Below are positions 39,869 to 49,880 of a stretch of 64,000 nt of DNA, in pieces; the first letter of the stretch is position 1; each line of letters opens with the position of its first letter. The notes below the pieces were generated by a model. It did not search any database. It saw only the letters and a list, made by a program, of their open reading frames with translations, and was not told where the DNA came from. A program made the position numbers and the translations under genes. Location of the stretch: the NCBI GenBank assembly GCA_001915385.1, contig MNQK01000002.1:124001-188000 (forward strand), in the 5' to 3' direction. Source of the DNA: Bacteroidales bacterium 52_46 (GTDB taxonomy: Bacteria > Bacteroidota > Bacteroidia > Bacteroidales > Muribaculaceae).

Positions 39869-41494
39869 ATGAAAAAATTTCATTTATGCCTGCTTGGGTT
39901 GCTGACATCGCTTCCATCGTGGAGCGCGGGGAGCAATGCCACAGTCACAACCAATCCGTCGCCGGCACTCTCCAACAGCCCGCTGGAGGTGACCATCACG
40001 ACTGACAATCTCGGCACGGAAGTATTCTGCTACACCTGGTGCGCCGACATCAACGGCAGTTCGAAATCGCCATGGCAATGGGGCGATGTGCACACCGACA
40101 AATTCCGCATGTCGGGCAACAACGGTGTCTACACCATCAGAATCCCGAACATCAAGGAATTCTACGGACTCAGCGATTCCGAGCTGCAGGGTCTCAAAAA
40201 ACTCGGATTCATTGCAAAAACCACATCGGGAGCACAGACCGACGACTGCTTTGTCAATGTCGAGCAGGGGGGCGGTTCATCCTATTCAGGAGGCACCGGC
40301 TCGCAGGCCGACCCCTATATCATAGCTTCGGCCGACGACCTGTCGGCACTTGTCTCCACTCCCGACGACTGGAAGGCATCGGCGTGGTTCAGGCTTGACG
40401 CCGACATCGACGCCTCGACCGTGAAGGGTATGATCGGCTCGATTGACAATCCGTTCAAAGGACATTTCAACGGCAACGGCCACTCAATCAAAGGCTTCAA
40501 GGCCACAAACACCGCCGTAGGCTCAGCCACGGGACTCTTCGGGGCAATTGACGGCGCCGCGATAAGCGACCTCGGCGTTGTCAGCGCCACGGTGAGCGGT
40601 GCCACCTACGTCGGCGCTCTTGCCGGCTATGCACGCAGCGGCTCAGTGGAACGCTGCTTCTCGACCGGCTCAGTTACAGGCACATCGGTTTGCGTGGGCG
40701 GCCTTATCGGCGACAATGCCGGCGCCACAGTCACCGACTGCTACTCCACAGCCACAGTCGACAACCGCGACGACTATGCCACCGGCGGCCTTGTAGGCAA
40801 AAACTCGGGCACGGTGGCCAACACCTACGCTTCGGGCGACGTCACCGGCTTTGACTACGCCGGAGGAGTGGCAGGCGCCAACTACGGACGCGTGGAAAGC
40901 TCCGTAGCCCTTAACGCCGGCATCACATCGGCGAGTGACTATGCGGCACGCTTCGGCGGCAACAACAACCCGCGCAACAGCTCGACAGACAACTACAGCT
41001 GGGACAACATCCCCGCCGGACACCTGACATGGACAGCATACGGCGACCATGCATCGACACGCAACGCCGACGCAATCGTCGACTTCAGCCGCTTCAAGGC
41101 AATGACGGGCTGGGACTTCGACAACGTGTGGGAATGGCGCACCGACAACGGCAAGAGCTATCCCGCACTCCGCGGCCTCTCGTCGCAGGCATGCACGCTC
41201 CCCGAAGTGTTTTACAGCAATGTGGGAGGCGCCGACGGCATCATGTCGGACACCGCGGCAGCCATAGTGACAGCCGGCCCCAATCCCACCGAAGGGGAGC
41301 TGACTGTCGCATCGACCACCCCGCTCGCATCAGTAGCGCTCTACAACCTCAACGGAGCGCTCATGGCAGGCACTGACTGTGCCGGAGCCGACAGCGCCAC
41401 CCTCGACCTGTCGCATATGCCGGCCGGCATGTACATACTCAACGTGACTGATTCCGCGGCCAACAGGTCAGTATTCAAAATAATCAAGAAGTAA
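39869..41494 (+). CDS. Secreted GLUG-repeat protein with T9SS-type C-terminal tail
   Basis: A 541-residue exported protein. A signal peptide (MKKFHLCLLGLLTSLPSWSA, residues 1-20) is followed by a beta-sandwich (about 25-140), GLUG-type repeats (about 230-365; for example VGALAGYARSGSVERCFSTG, CVGGLIGDN, TGGLVGKNSGTVANTYASG) and a C-terminal domain of about 70 residues (AGPNPTEGELTV ... MPAGMYILNVTDSAANRSVFKIIKK) that resembles type A type IX sorting domains. It is 9 bp before the amylase gene and may be co-expressed. Its ligand is unknown; a surface or adhesive role is a guess. Confidence 0.8.
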   Translation: MKKFHLCLLGLLTSLPSWSAGSNATVTTNPSPALSNSPLEVTITTDNLGTEVFCYTWCADINGSSKSPWQWGDVHTDKFRMSGNNGVYTIRIPNIKEFYGLSDSELQGLKKLGFIAKTTSGAQTDDCFVNVEQGGGSSYSGGTGSQADPYIIASADDLSALVSTPDDWKASAWFRLDADIDASTVKGMIGSIDNPFKGHFNGNGHSIKGFKATNTAVGSATGLFGAIDGAAISDLGVVSATVSGATYVGALAGYARSGSVERCFSTGSVTGTSVCVGGLIGDNAGATVTDCYSTATVDNRDDYATGGLVGKNSGTVANTYASGDVTGFDYAGGVAGANYGRVESSVALNAGITSASDYAARFGGNNNPRNSSTDNYSWDNIPAGHLTWTAYGDHASTRNADAIVDFSRFKAMTGWDFDNVWEWRTDNGKSYPALRGLSSQACTLPEVFYSNVGGADGIMSDTAAAIVTAGPNPTEGELTVASTTPLASVALYNLNGALMAGTDCAGADSATLDLSHMPAGMYILNVTDSAANRSVFKIIKK

Positions 41495-41503
41495 TCCCGA
41501 CTC

Positions 41504-43825
41504 ATGAAAAATATAAGCAATATAACGCGCATAATGCGCTCGTTAAGCATGGCCCTGCTTCTTGGTTGGGCATCCGTCACGGCCACAGCGGCTGTCAACA
41601 GCGGCGACGCGTCACTCAACCGGCTTGAAATCAAAGTCGGCGGCAGCAACATCGTCGACGGGTTCAACTCGTCAGTCACCGCCTACGACGTCACTATTGA
41701 AAACCTTCCGGTGACTGCCACCATCTCGGCCGCTCCCGCAGCTTCCGACGCCATCGTCGACTTCACCGTCAACGGCCAGCCCTATACCAACCACTCCGTA
41801 GCCGGACTCATCAACGGCAGCAACACCGTAAGCTGCAAGGTGACAAGCGGCAACGCTACGAAGACCTACACCGTCAAGGTCGGACCCCGCGTCATTGAGA
41901 CAGGCCGCACCGTCCACTTCAAAGGTGAATGGAACAATCAGCCGTATGCCTACATATACACCGCATCGCCTCTTACCGAACATGCCGGCACATGGCCGGG
42001 CGTACGGATGACCGCCGATTCCAACGGATGGTTCACCTACAAACTCCCCGACACGGCCGACAAAAACGCACTGGTGATATTCAACACCGGCAACGGCGGC
42101 AACGAACGCTATCCGGCCGTCGGCGAGGCGGGCATAGCCCTTGACTTCGACGGCAACCACGGATGGTATCTCCTTAAGGATAAGAAATGGTACTCATCCA
42201 ACCCCGAGGGGCCGCAGAAACCGTCAATCACCGTAAGCCCCGCATCGGGCAAAGTGAAAGGAACCTCGGTAATCACTGTCGACATCGCCAACGATGCTAC
42301 CTCGGTGAGCGGTTCGTTCAACGGCCGTCAGCTCAGCCTCGCCAACGGAAGCAACTCAATCGCCGTGAGCGATTATCTCGCCGACGGAGAATCAGCCACA
42401 ATGACGATAAGCGCCACCAACGCTATCGGCACCACGGAATTCTCGGCCACATTCAACCGTGACGATACCGTCATCGTGTCGGGCCTTACCGGCGACTGGC
42501 GCGAACTCTCCATCTATCAGGTGATGGTAGGCTCGTTCCAGCACAGCGACCGCGGAGCATCGGGCTACAGCCAGATGTGGGGCCCCGAAGGACACCGCAA
42601 GAACGGCAACATCAAAGGCGTGACCGAAGCGCTCGACTATATCAAGGACCTGGGCATGAACGCCATCTGGCTCACCCCGGTATTCGACTCGTCGAACGGC
42701 GGCCACGGCGACGAACGCCTGAAGGCCACCGGCTATTTCGCCAACGATTACTTCAAAATCGACCCGCACTTCGGCACCGAGGCCGACTTCCGCGAGCTCG
42801 TCGACAAAGCCCACGAACGCGGCATCTACATCATACTCGACGGCGTGTTCGGTCACCACAGCAACTGCACCGGAGCATCGCCCAAGGGCAACTATATCGA
42901 CAACCGCACCGCATCCAACGTGCGCGGCTCCGACGCCGGCAATATCTCCTACCCCGGTTCGCTAAACTACTTCAAGGAGGTGGTACGCTACTGGATGGAC
43001 AACTTCGGCGTGGACGGATGGCGTCTCGACCAGTGCTACCAGGTATATCAGGGTGGCCACAACTACTGGCATGACCTCCGCCTCGAGGTAGAGGCCGTAG
43101 CTGCCGAGCGCAAGGCACGCGGCGAGCAGTGGGGCACTCTCGGCTACATGGTCGGCGAGGACTGGACCGGCGCCGGAGGCATCACAGTCACCCAGCAGGA
43201 CGGCCTCAAGAGCGTCATGGACTTCGACGGCAAGGACCATCTCGTCAACCTAAGCAGCGGCGTAGGCTCAATCGGCTGGTTCCTGTCAAACGACGCGTCA
43301 TCACGCGGATACCGCGACGCAGGCGTCAACCCCACCATCTTCCTCAGCAATCACGACACATCGCGCGTGGGCGACTTCGTCGACATCAATTCCTCACCCG
43401 AAGGACTGATGACACGCCATGCCGCCGTAGCCGCATACTCCGGACCGACATGTACCTACTACGGCGATGAGATCGGCGACAAGAGCGGCAACGGCAACGC
43501 CGACAACAAGGCCCGTACCTCGGGACGCATCTCAGGCTTCAACCAGAACGAGCAGCGCGTACATGACTACGTGGCCAAAGTGTTCAAGGCACGTGCCGAG
43601 AACCCCGCACTCTGGCGTGGCTCCGTACAGCGTCAGCAACTCAACAACGTGGAAGTCATCACCAAGACCGACGCCGAGACAGGCAACAAGGTAATCTGCA
43701 TCTTCCCGCAGCAGGACACCTCGGTAAGCATCGGCGGCACCGGCATCGACCTCATCAACGGCGGCACCGTAAGCGGCACCGTCTCGGTAAAAGCCTGGAC
43801 CCCCGTCTTCATCAAGATGAACTAA
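41504..43825 (+). CDS. Secreted alpha-amylase family (GH13) enzyme with starch-binding module
   Basis: A 773-residue protein with a signal peptide (about residues 1-26, TATAA/VNSG). A cadherin-like beta domain (about 28-125) is followed by a CBM26-like module (VHFKGEWNNQPYAYIYTAS..HAGTWPGVRM, about 132-225), a second beta domain (about 230-325) and the GH13 barrel. Catalytic residues are in place: nucleophile D509 (DGWRLDQC), acid/base E552 (MVGEDW) and D618 (SNHDTSR). It lacks a lipobox, so it is likely secreted or periplasmic rather than a SusG-type surface lipoprotein. It is expected to cleave alpha-1,4-glucan. Confidence 0.92.
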   Translation: MKNISNITRIMRSLSMALLLGWASVTATAAVNSGDASLNRLEIKVGGSNIVDGFNSSVTAYDVTIENLPVTATISAAPAASDAIVDFTVNGQPYTNHSVAGLINGSNTVSCKVTSGNATKTYTVKVGPRVIETGRTVHFKGEWNNQPYAYIYTASPLTEHAGTWPGVRMTADSNGWFTYKLPDTADKNALVIFNTGNGGNERYPAVGEAGIALDFDGNHGWYLLKDKKWYSSNPEGPQKPSITVSPASGKVKGTSVITVDIANDATSVSGSFNGRQLSLANGSNSIAVSDYLADGESATMTISATNAIGTTEFSATFNRDDTVIVSGLTGDWRELSIYQVMVGSFQHSDRGASGYSQMWGPEGHRKNGNIKGVTEALDYIKDLGMNAIWLTPVFDSSNGGHGDERLKATGYFANDYFKIDPHFGTEADFRELVDKAHERGIYIILDGVFGHHSNCTGASPKGNYIDNRTASNVRGSDAGNISYPGSLNYFKEVVRYWMDNFGVDGWRLDQCYQVYQGGHNYWHDLRLEVEAVAAERKARGEQWGTLGYMVGEDWTGAGGITVTQQDGLKSVMDFDGKDHLVNLSSGVGSIGWFLSNDASSRGYRDAGVNPTIFLSNHDTSRVGDFVDINSSPEGLMTRHAAVAAYSGPTCTYYGDEIGDKSGNGNADNKARTSGRISGFNQNEQRVHDYVAKVFKARAENPALWRGSVQRQQLNNVEVITKTDAETGNKVICIFPQQDTSVSIGGTGIDLINGGTVSGTVSVKAWTPVFIKMN

Positions 43826-43849
43826 TCCACCTGTACATTGAATAAAGCA

Positions 43850-43885
43850 GAGAGCCGGACTGTCACGCCCGGCTCTCCGTTTTTT
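43850..43885 (+). terminator. Terminator after the amylase gene
   Basis: A 9-bp stem GAGAGCCGG/CCGGCTCTC with a 10-nt loop and T6. It also lies 30 nt beyond the converging regulator gene. Confidence 0.88.
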
Positions 43886-43915
43886 CAATGTACGTCATCT
43901 ACGGCACGATTACTG

Positions 43916-45622
43916 TCAGGCAGGAGCGTCACCCGAAGCATTGCCTTCAGCGATTTTCCTATAAGCCGACGGTAACATGCCGACAAACTGCTTGAAGGCC
44001 GCGATAAACGATGTGCGTGACTTGAAACCGACAGTCTCCGCGATACCCTGTATGCTGAGATGGCCGAAATCGTCATGATTGCCAAGCATACGCGAAGCCT
44101 CCATCACCCTGTATCTGTTTATGAACGATGAGAAATTCATCCCGCTGCAGGTGTGGATAGCCCTTGACAGTAGCTTCCCTCCCGTATCCAACCGTACCGC
44201 GAGCTTCGATATCGTAATCGAGCTGTCGCTCCAGAGCCTGTCGCGCTCCACCGTCTCCGTGACACGCCGGAAGGCCGCGAGCAATTTACCGGCATCCTCG
44301 CCGTCGGCCATGCCGGCTCCGTCAGGGGCACGGCAGCCGCTGTCGGCATTATCCGGCTCAACCCGGTCAGCGGGCACAGGCATGCCGGCACGCTCTTCAA
44401 AAAGGCGCAGCTGCTCTTCATTCCGCCGGAACAATACGGCATTGGCGATTTTTAATTTTCGGTTTTTCCTGACAATGATTACGAAAAGAAGTATCAGCAG
44501 GGCGGCAATGAGCGTGGAATAAAACGCATATATCGATACGACCTTGCGTTTGTGATTTTCCACTGCGAGGTCATTTTCGTATCGCCGTATGCCGTGTATC
44601 AGCGGCAGTTCATTGATGGCCATGAGATTTTCCTCCGACAGCAGCGAATCGCGCAGTTCATAAAACGCGAGCCTCTGACGCGACGCCCCATACATGTCGC
44701 CCGCCCTGTCACAGGCATCGGCTTTCAGCTCGTACACCGGCATCATGACGTCAGACAGCCCCAGTGCTTTCGCCTCCGCCATTATCGAATCGAGCAGGGA
44801 AAGCGCTTCAAGCGGGCGGCCGGCATCGGTCAGCGCCCGCGATTTATACAGCAACAGCTGGTACTTGTTGCGTATCTCATCGGCGGTAAATTCATTGGAA
44901 GCCAGATGGGAATCTACCGAACTGATAACATTCCCGGGGCGCCCGGCATGGAAGTCGCCGACGATACGCAGCAGGGACTCGGCGAAGCGGCACTCGCTGT
45001 CAGAGCGTCCGCCGTGGAGCGACACCGTCTGCCTCAGCATTGTATCGAGTCCGCACACCGGACGCGACACCTTGTCATACAGCACGATCATGTTAAGCAA
45101 TGCGTAATCGGCCACATTGACATTGCGCGAACGCACTGCCCGCCGGTGTGCCTCCTTAAGATTTACATCAGCCAGCTCGAAGATTTTCTCCGAAGGGTGC
45201 GTACGGCGTAAGGCAAGCATGGAATAGGTTATGCCTTTGTTCAGATATAACCTCGACGACTCGATGCTGTCGGTGGCACAGATGTCGATACCGCGTTCGA
45301 GGCACTCGGCGGCGTCCGCGTAGTCGAACCATACGAAATAATAGACGAACCACATCCTGTTCAGCCCCTCGACGACAAGGCTTTTGGCCGCAGCAGGCAT
45401 GTCGGGGCGGTAAGAGGCCACGACATCGGTGTACAGCCTCATGGCTCGGTCACAACTGTCGGCTTCAAACTGAAGCCTGACAGCCTCGTCCAGCTGCGCC
45501 CTCAGGCTGCCGCAACCGTCATCATCACTTTCCGGGGCAGAACATGACACCGCTCCGGCTAAGAATATCAGGGCGAACAGGAACTTAAGCGACCTGCGCC
45601 GAAAAATGTGCATCGTTTCCAT
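43916..45622 (-). CDS. Membrane-anchored TPR regulator with AraC-type DNA-binding domain
   Basis: A 568-residue protein with the same layout as the gene at 256-1920. An N-terminal hydrophobic export signal (FLFALIFLAGAVSC, possibly a weak lipobox) leads to helical TPR-like repeats (about 40-370). A membrane helix (about 385-410, YAFYSTLIAALLILLFVIIV) is followed by an AraC helix-turn-helix domain (about 465-560; IQGIAETVGFKSRTSFIAAFK). Start may be 45622 or 45613. Position suggests it controls the adjacent genes at 45905 and 46747 or the amylase gene. Confidence 0.85.
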   Translation of the reverse strand: METMHIFRRRSLKFLFALIFLAGAVSCSAPESDDDGCGSLRAQLDEAVRLQFEADSCDRAMRLYTDVVASYRPDMPAAAKSLVVEGLNRMWFVYYFVWFDYADAAECLERGIDICATDSIESSRLYLNKGITYSMLALRRTHPSEKIFELADVNLKEAHRRAVRSRNVNVADYALLNMIVLYDKVSRPVCGLDTMLRQTVSLHGGRSDSECRFAESLLRIVGDFHAGRPGNVISSVDSHLASNEFTADEIRNKYQLLLYKSRALTDAGRPLEALSLLDSIMAEAKALGLSDVMMPVYELKADACDRAGDMYGASRQRLAFYELRDSLLSEENLMAINELPLIHGIRRYENDLAVENHKRKVVSIYAFYSTLIAALLILLFVIIVRKNRKLKIANAVLFRRNEEQLRLFEERAGMPVPADRVEPDNADSGCRAPDGAGMADGEDAGKLLAAFRRVTETVERDRLWSDSSITISKLAVRLDTGGKLLSRAIHTCSGMNFSSFINRYRVMEASRMLGNHDDFGHLSIQGIAETVGFKSRTSFIAAFKQFVGMLPSAYRKIAEGNASGDAPA

Positions 45623-45628
45623 AATGTA

Positions 45629-45636
45629 CAAAATTA
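45629..45636 (-). promoter_or_regulatory. -7 box of the second AraC/TPR regulator
   Basis: Minus-strand TAATTTTG lies 6 nt before the ATG at 45622 and 15 nt before the ATG at 45613. If transcription starts about 6 nt downstream the message is leaderless or uses the second ATG. Confidence 0.5.
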
Positions 45637-45772
45637 ATAATTTATACCGACAATTGAAACAATGCGCCGCCTTAGTGGCACGACCGCACCTCCGCCGGGC
45701 CGCATACGGCGGGCTCAACGGGCTGTTTGTGTTCAGATTTCAGAAAAGTGGACATGTCGGACAGCGCCCGGC

Positions 45773-45803
45773 ATTGCCTGATGACCTTTTTACAATATAT
45801 TTG
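45773..45803 (+). promoter_or_regulatory. Promoter of the gene at 45905
   Basis: -33 ATTG (45773-45776), a 19-bp spacer and -7 TATATTTG (45796-45803). Start near 45809, about 95 nt before the ATG. Confidence 0.7.
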
Positions 45804-45904
45804 TACCCTGAAAATTCATACTTACATTATAAATCATACTTACATTAATTAACCTTTTTCTATTTCTCGCGAGAGGGATAGAAAGCATAAAATTCAACGC
45901 AACC

Positions 45905-46609
45905 ATGGATATAAAAAAATTGATTTCCGCAACGACCATGTCGCTTTTCTGCAGCTTCGGCGCCCTTGCCTACGGTGGCTTCATCGACCGCGGGCCTACG
46001 ACGGGATGGGCCGATTTAGGTGACGGCGAATATTACGACGGATTAGTGTGCGATGTGTTCCCCGGGCTTGTGGCCGGAGAGCACTGGAAAGTACGCGTGC
46101 AGCACAATCCGTCAAATCCCGGATGGTACCGTTTCCAGCCGTTTGACGGTGACTGGCCCGGCGTGGATATTGCCGGAGAGTCACAGGTCTACATGATAAT
46201 CAACGCCTCAAATCCTGAAAAGGCATATATGTGCGACACCGACAAGATACTTGTCGATGCTTCCGGGTGGCAATACATATTCTCACAGGAGGTGCCCGAG
46301 AATTACGGCGACGCATCAATATACGGGACGCTGAAGAACGGCGTCGTCGAGTTTCCGGCCAACTCGTTTACATTATACAAATGTTCTCCCGCCGATTCAT
46401 GGGACCGTACGCAAACAAAGGTGGTCAACTGCGCCGGCAAGTTAAAAGTCGTCCTGCCCGAAGCTGCCGGCGTAGGCCAAATCACTGTCGGCGCCGATGC
46501 CGGGGCCGCTGTCTACTTCGACCTTCAGGGCCGCAAGGTGGAAAACCCCTCATGCGGGATTTTCATAAAGAAAACGCAGGCAGGCGCGGAGCGAGTGATT
46601 ATAAAATAG
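45905..46609 (+). CDS. Secreted protein of unknown function with C-terminal sorting-like tail
   Basis: A 234-residue exported protein (signal peptide, residues about 1-23). The body is beta-rich with conserved Trp/Gly (GHWKVRVQHNPSNPGWYRFQPF-like segment at about 60-80). The last 40 residues (AVYFDLQGRKVENPSCGIFIKKTQAGAERVIIK) match the short C-terminal domain widely seen in Bacteroidales secreted proteins. It lies between the divergent AraC/TPR regulator and the SusC-like gene, a position typical of PUL accessory proteins. No enzymatic motif recognised. Confidence 0.75.
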   Translation: MDIKKLISATTMSLFCSFGALAYGGFIDRGPTTGWADLGDGEYYDGLVCDVFPGLVAGEHWKVRVQHNPSNPGWYRFQPFDGDWPGVDIAGESQVYMIINASNPEKAYMCDTDKILVDASGWQYIFSQEVPENYGDASIYGTLKNGVVEFPANSFTLYKCSPADSWDRTQTKVVNCAGKLKVVLPEAAGVGQITVGADAGAAVYFDLQGRKVENPSCGIFIKKTQAGAERVIIK

Positions 46610-46627
46610 CGTAATACAGAACGATAC

Positions 46628-46688
46628 CCAATCGCCCCGGGACAAATTCAAAAAACTGTTAGTCTGAAATTTATTCCGTGGCGATTGG
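46628..46688 (+). other. Inverted repeat before the SusC-like gene
   Basis: CCAATCGCC (46628-46636) and GGCGATTGG (46680-46688), 9 bp, 43-nt loop. It may be a leader structure or a terminator for the preceding gene. No U-tract follows. Confidence 0.4.
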
Positions 46689-46746
46689 CATATAGCAGGC
46701 CCGCAATCCGATGCCGGGCTTTATTTAACCGTAAATCCAGTTATCC

Positions 46747-49700
46747 GTGATAAAATCAAGAATATTCTCCCTGCTGGCCGCGATATTGTTATCGGCCGCA
46801 TCGGCCGCGGCCATCGGGCCGGATACGTATTTCGAGGCATGCGGCACGGTCTCTGACGAGGAAGGGGAACCGCTAATCGGAGTAAGCGTGAGGCTTTCCG
46901 ACGCAGCTTCAGGCATAAGCACCGACTTTGACGGCCGATACAGCCTGCGCCTGCCGGCTACGGGCACACATTCGCTCGTATTCAGCTATGTGGGCATGGA
47001 AGAAGTCATCAAGGAAATCCGCTATGACGGCCGGCCGAATGTTGTATGCGACATAACCATGCATCCGGCGGAGAACATGCTGGAGGAGGTCGTGGTGACA
47101 GGCTTGTTCACCCGTCCGGCCAGCTCCTTCACCGGCTCTTCCACGGCATATACCGTACAAAAACTTGAGGAAAGCGGCAACAGCAACATATTGGCAAGTC
47201 TTAAAAGCGCCGACCCGTCATTTCAGATTGACAACACTCTCGCCACAGGCTCCAACCCCAACGTGATGCCGTCGATGCAAATCAGGGGCGCCACGTCGCT
47301 TAATCTGAAAGGCGATTACGAAGGCAACCCCAACCAGCCGCTTCTCATACTCGACGGATTCGAGACGCCAATAGAGAAACTTTTCGACATGGACATGTCG
47401 CGTGTCGCCTCGGTGACAGTGCTTAAAGATGCGGCGGCAAAAGCCATCTATGGCTCAAAGGCGGGCAACGGCGTGATTGTGGTCGAAACGAGGAGGCCGG
47501 CGGCCGGAACCGTGAAAGCATACTACACCGGCGTGCTCAACATCGATACTCCGCTTCTCAACGACTACAACCTGATGGACGCGGCTACCAAACTCGACTT
47601 CGAGGTGGCCCGCGGGATGTATGACCGTGCAAGCACATTCGAGTCACTGCAGGAACGCCATGACCTTCTGAAACATTACCGCGACAATCTCGCGCAGGGA
47701 GTCGATACCGACTGGCTCAGGATAGCCACACGCACCGGTGTCGGCACCAGGCACTCCGCGGCGGTAGAGGGGGGCAGCAAGCACTGGCGCTATCAGGGAG
47801 GACTGATGTACAACTATGTCAGCGGCGTCATGAAAGGCTCCGACAGGAATGTCGGCAACGCCAACTTCACCATCGCTTTCGATAATGATGCCCTGCGCGT
47901 GCGCAACACCCTTGACTTCACCTTCACCAAGGCACGCAACTCCCTGTCGGGCGAGTTCTCCGACTTCCTCAATCTCAATCCGTACCTCAAGCCTTACAAC
48001 AAGTCAGGCAAGCCCGACAGGATACTTGCCCGCGGCGAAAACGGGCGTCCGGTCTACAACCCCCTGTATGACGCATCGCTTGACGGGGCCTCCGATGAAA
48101 AGTACCGGGAACTAAGGGAAGCCTTAAGCATGGAATGGCGCATGTCAAGGCTGTTCAAACTGACAGGCAATTTCGCATACGCCATCAAGAAAAGCACCGG
48201 GCGCGAATTTCTGCCATACACCCATTCGTCGCTTGAAAACCCTGACAAAGATGGCCGGTATTTCCTCAAAGGGCGCTATGACAAATCGAATGACACGCAT
48301 ACCACATTGACAGGAAATGCCGGAGTTAACTACTCGCAGTCAGCCGGGCCCCACCTGTGGTTCATAAACGCGATTGTCAACATACAGTCATCGTCGCTGC
48401 GACGCCATGTCTATTCGACCATCGATGCCCCGTCGGAGATGCCCGAGCTGACCACTTTTTCCGAGGCCGGAAAGTGGCTTTCCGAGCGATTTTATGACGG
48501 GACCGACCATACGGTCAGGGAAATAGGCTTCATAGGCGCAGGGAGCTATTCGTTTGACGACCGTTACCTTATAGATGTGTCGGTCAGGGAATCCGGGTCA
48601 TCTGTTTTCGGCCGCGACAACCGATGGGGATGCTTCTGGTCGGCCGGCGCAGGATGGAATATACATAATGAGCCGTTCATGGACTCGGCCCCGTGGCTCA
48701 GCATGCTCAAGCTCAGGGCCTCGACCGGAGTGACAGGCACGCAGGCGTTCAACCCCTATCAGGCGCGGGCACGTTACATCTACCTCGACTACCTCTATGA
48801 CAACCGTTACGGCGCATTGCTGTCGGGACTGCCCAATGACGCCCTCAGCTGGCAGAAAATCCATGACACCGACATAGGCATCGACGCGGGCATCGGCCGG
48901 TGGCTCAACCTCAAGTTCGACTATTTCCAACAGACCACCGACAACATGCTTAGCGACATAACCCTTGCCCCGTCGTGCGGCTTCAGCTCATTCAAGGCAA
49001 ACCTCGGACAGATGAGAAACCGCGGATTTGAAATCTCGGCATCATTCACGCCCTGGCGCGACGATGCCGCCGACGGCTGGTTCACACTGTCAGCGTCGGC
49101 CATGCACAACGACAACAGGCTCACCCGCATAAGCAATCTGCTGGAGACTTTCAACAAAAGCCAGAACCGCGCAAAGACACTGCCGCTGCAAATCACCGAC
49201 AGGGAGGTGACCCGCAGCGACTATGAAGCTGACCGACTGATAAAGACAACCCCCTCAGCACTATATTCCGAAGGGTGCTCCACCACCGCGATATGGGGCG
49301 TGAGGTCGGCCGGAGTCGACCCGCTGACCGGACGCCGCATCTTCATTGACCGCAACGGCGACATCACATACACGTGGAACGCCGACGACCAGGTCATCAT
49401 CGGCGACCTCGCGCCCGACGTGTCGGGCAATATCACCCTGTCGGGCGGATGGAAGGGGCTGAGCGCGGCCATAAGCCTCAGCTACAGCCTCGGGGGTGAC
49501 ATCTACAACACTACGCTTGTCAATAAAGTCGAAAACGTCACGGGCTATGACAATCTCGACCGCCGTATCCTTGACTCGTGGCAGAATGTCGGCGACAAGG
49601 CCCCTTACCGCAAGCTCACCATCACCACTTCCGACAAGATGGAATACACCCTCCCGAACTCATCGTTCGTGACCCGCAACAATGAACTTGTGTGCAACTC

Positions 49701-49878
49701 GCTCAATATCGGATATGAGTTCGGACGGCTGCATTGCATAAAGTCGATGGGATTTGACCGGCTGAAAATATCGGTATATGCCAATGACCTCTTCCGCATG
49801 TCGACCGTGAAATGCGAGCGCGGCACCTCCTACCCCTACGCCCGCAACTATTCGCTATCCATTCAAGCATCATTCTGA
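46747..49878 (+). CDS. SusC/RagA-family TonB-dependent outer-membrane transporter
   Basis: A 1043-residue outer-membrane protein starting with GTG (signal peptide MIKSRIFSLLAAILLSAASAAA). A carboxypeptidase-like regulatory domain (GTVSDEEGEPLIGVSVRLS, about 33-100) precedes the plug (LKDAAAKAIYGSKAGNGVIVVET, SusC-type SusC/RagA signature). The 22-strand barrel ends in YSLSIQASF. The TonB-box-like segment is EEVVVTG (about 115-121). It pairs with the SusD-like lipoprotein three bases downstream to import an unknown ligand. Confidence 0.94.
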   Translation: MIKSRIFSLLAAILLSAASAAAIGPDTYFEACGTVSDEEGEPLIGVSVRLSDAASGISTDFDGRYSLRLPATGTHSLVFSYVGMEEVIKEIRYDGRPNVVCDITMHPAENMLEEVVVTGLFTRPASSFTGSSTAYTVQKLEESGNSNILASLKSADPSFQIDNTLATGSNPNVMPSMQIRGATSLNLKGDYEGNPNQPLLILDGFETPIEKLFDMDMSRVASVTVLKDAAAKAIYGSKAGNGVIVVETRRPAAGTVKAYYTGVLNIDTPLLNDYNLMDAATKLDFEVARGMYDRASTFESLQERHDLLKHYRDNLAQGVDTDWLRIATRTGVGTRHSAAVEGGSKHWRYQGGLMYNYVSGVMKGSDRNVGNANFTIAFDNDALRVRNTLDFTFTKARNSLSGEFSDFLNLNPYLKPYNKSGKPDRILARGENGRPVYNPLYDASLDGASDEKYRELREALSMEWRMSRLFKLTGNFAYAIKKSTGREFLPYTHSSLENPDKDGRYFLKGRYDKSNDTHTTLTGNAGVNYSQSAGPHLWFINAIVNIQSSSLRRHVYSTIDAPSEMPELTTFSEAGKWLSERFYDGTDHTVREIGFIGAGSYSFDDRYLIDVSVRESGSSVFGRDNRWGCFWSAGAGWNIHNEPFMDSAPWLSMLKLRASTGVTGTQAFNPYQARARYIYLDYLYDNRYGALLSGLPNDALSWQKIHDTDIGIDAGIGRWLNLKFDYFQQTTDNMLSDITLAPSCGFSSFKANLGQMRNRGFEISASFTPWRDDAADGWFTLSASAMHNDNRLTRISNLLETFNKSQNRAKTLPLQITDREVTRSDYEADRLIKTTPSALYSEGCSTTAIWGVRSAGVDPLTGRRIFIDRNGDITYTWNADDQVIIGDLAPDVSGNITLSGGWKGLSAAISLSYSLGGDIYNTTLVNKVENVTGYDNLDRRILDSWQNVGDKAPYRKLTITTSDKMEYTLPNSSFVTRNNELVCNSLNIGYEFGRLHCIKSMGFDRLKISVYANDLFRMSTVKCERGTSYPYARNYSLSIQASF

Positions 49879-49880
49879 AA

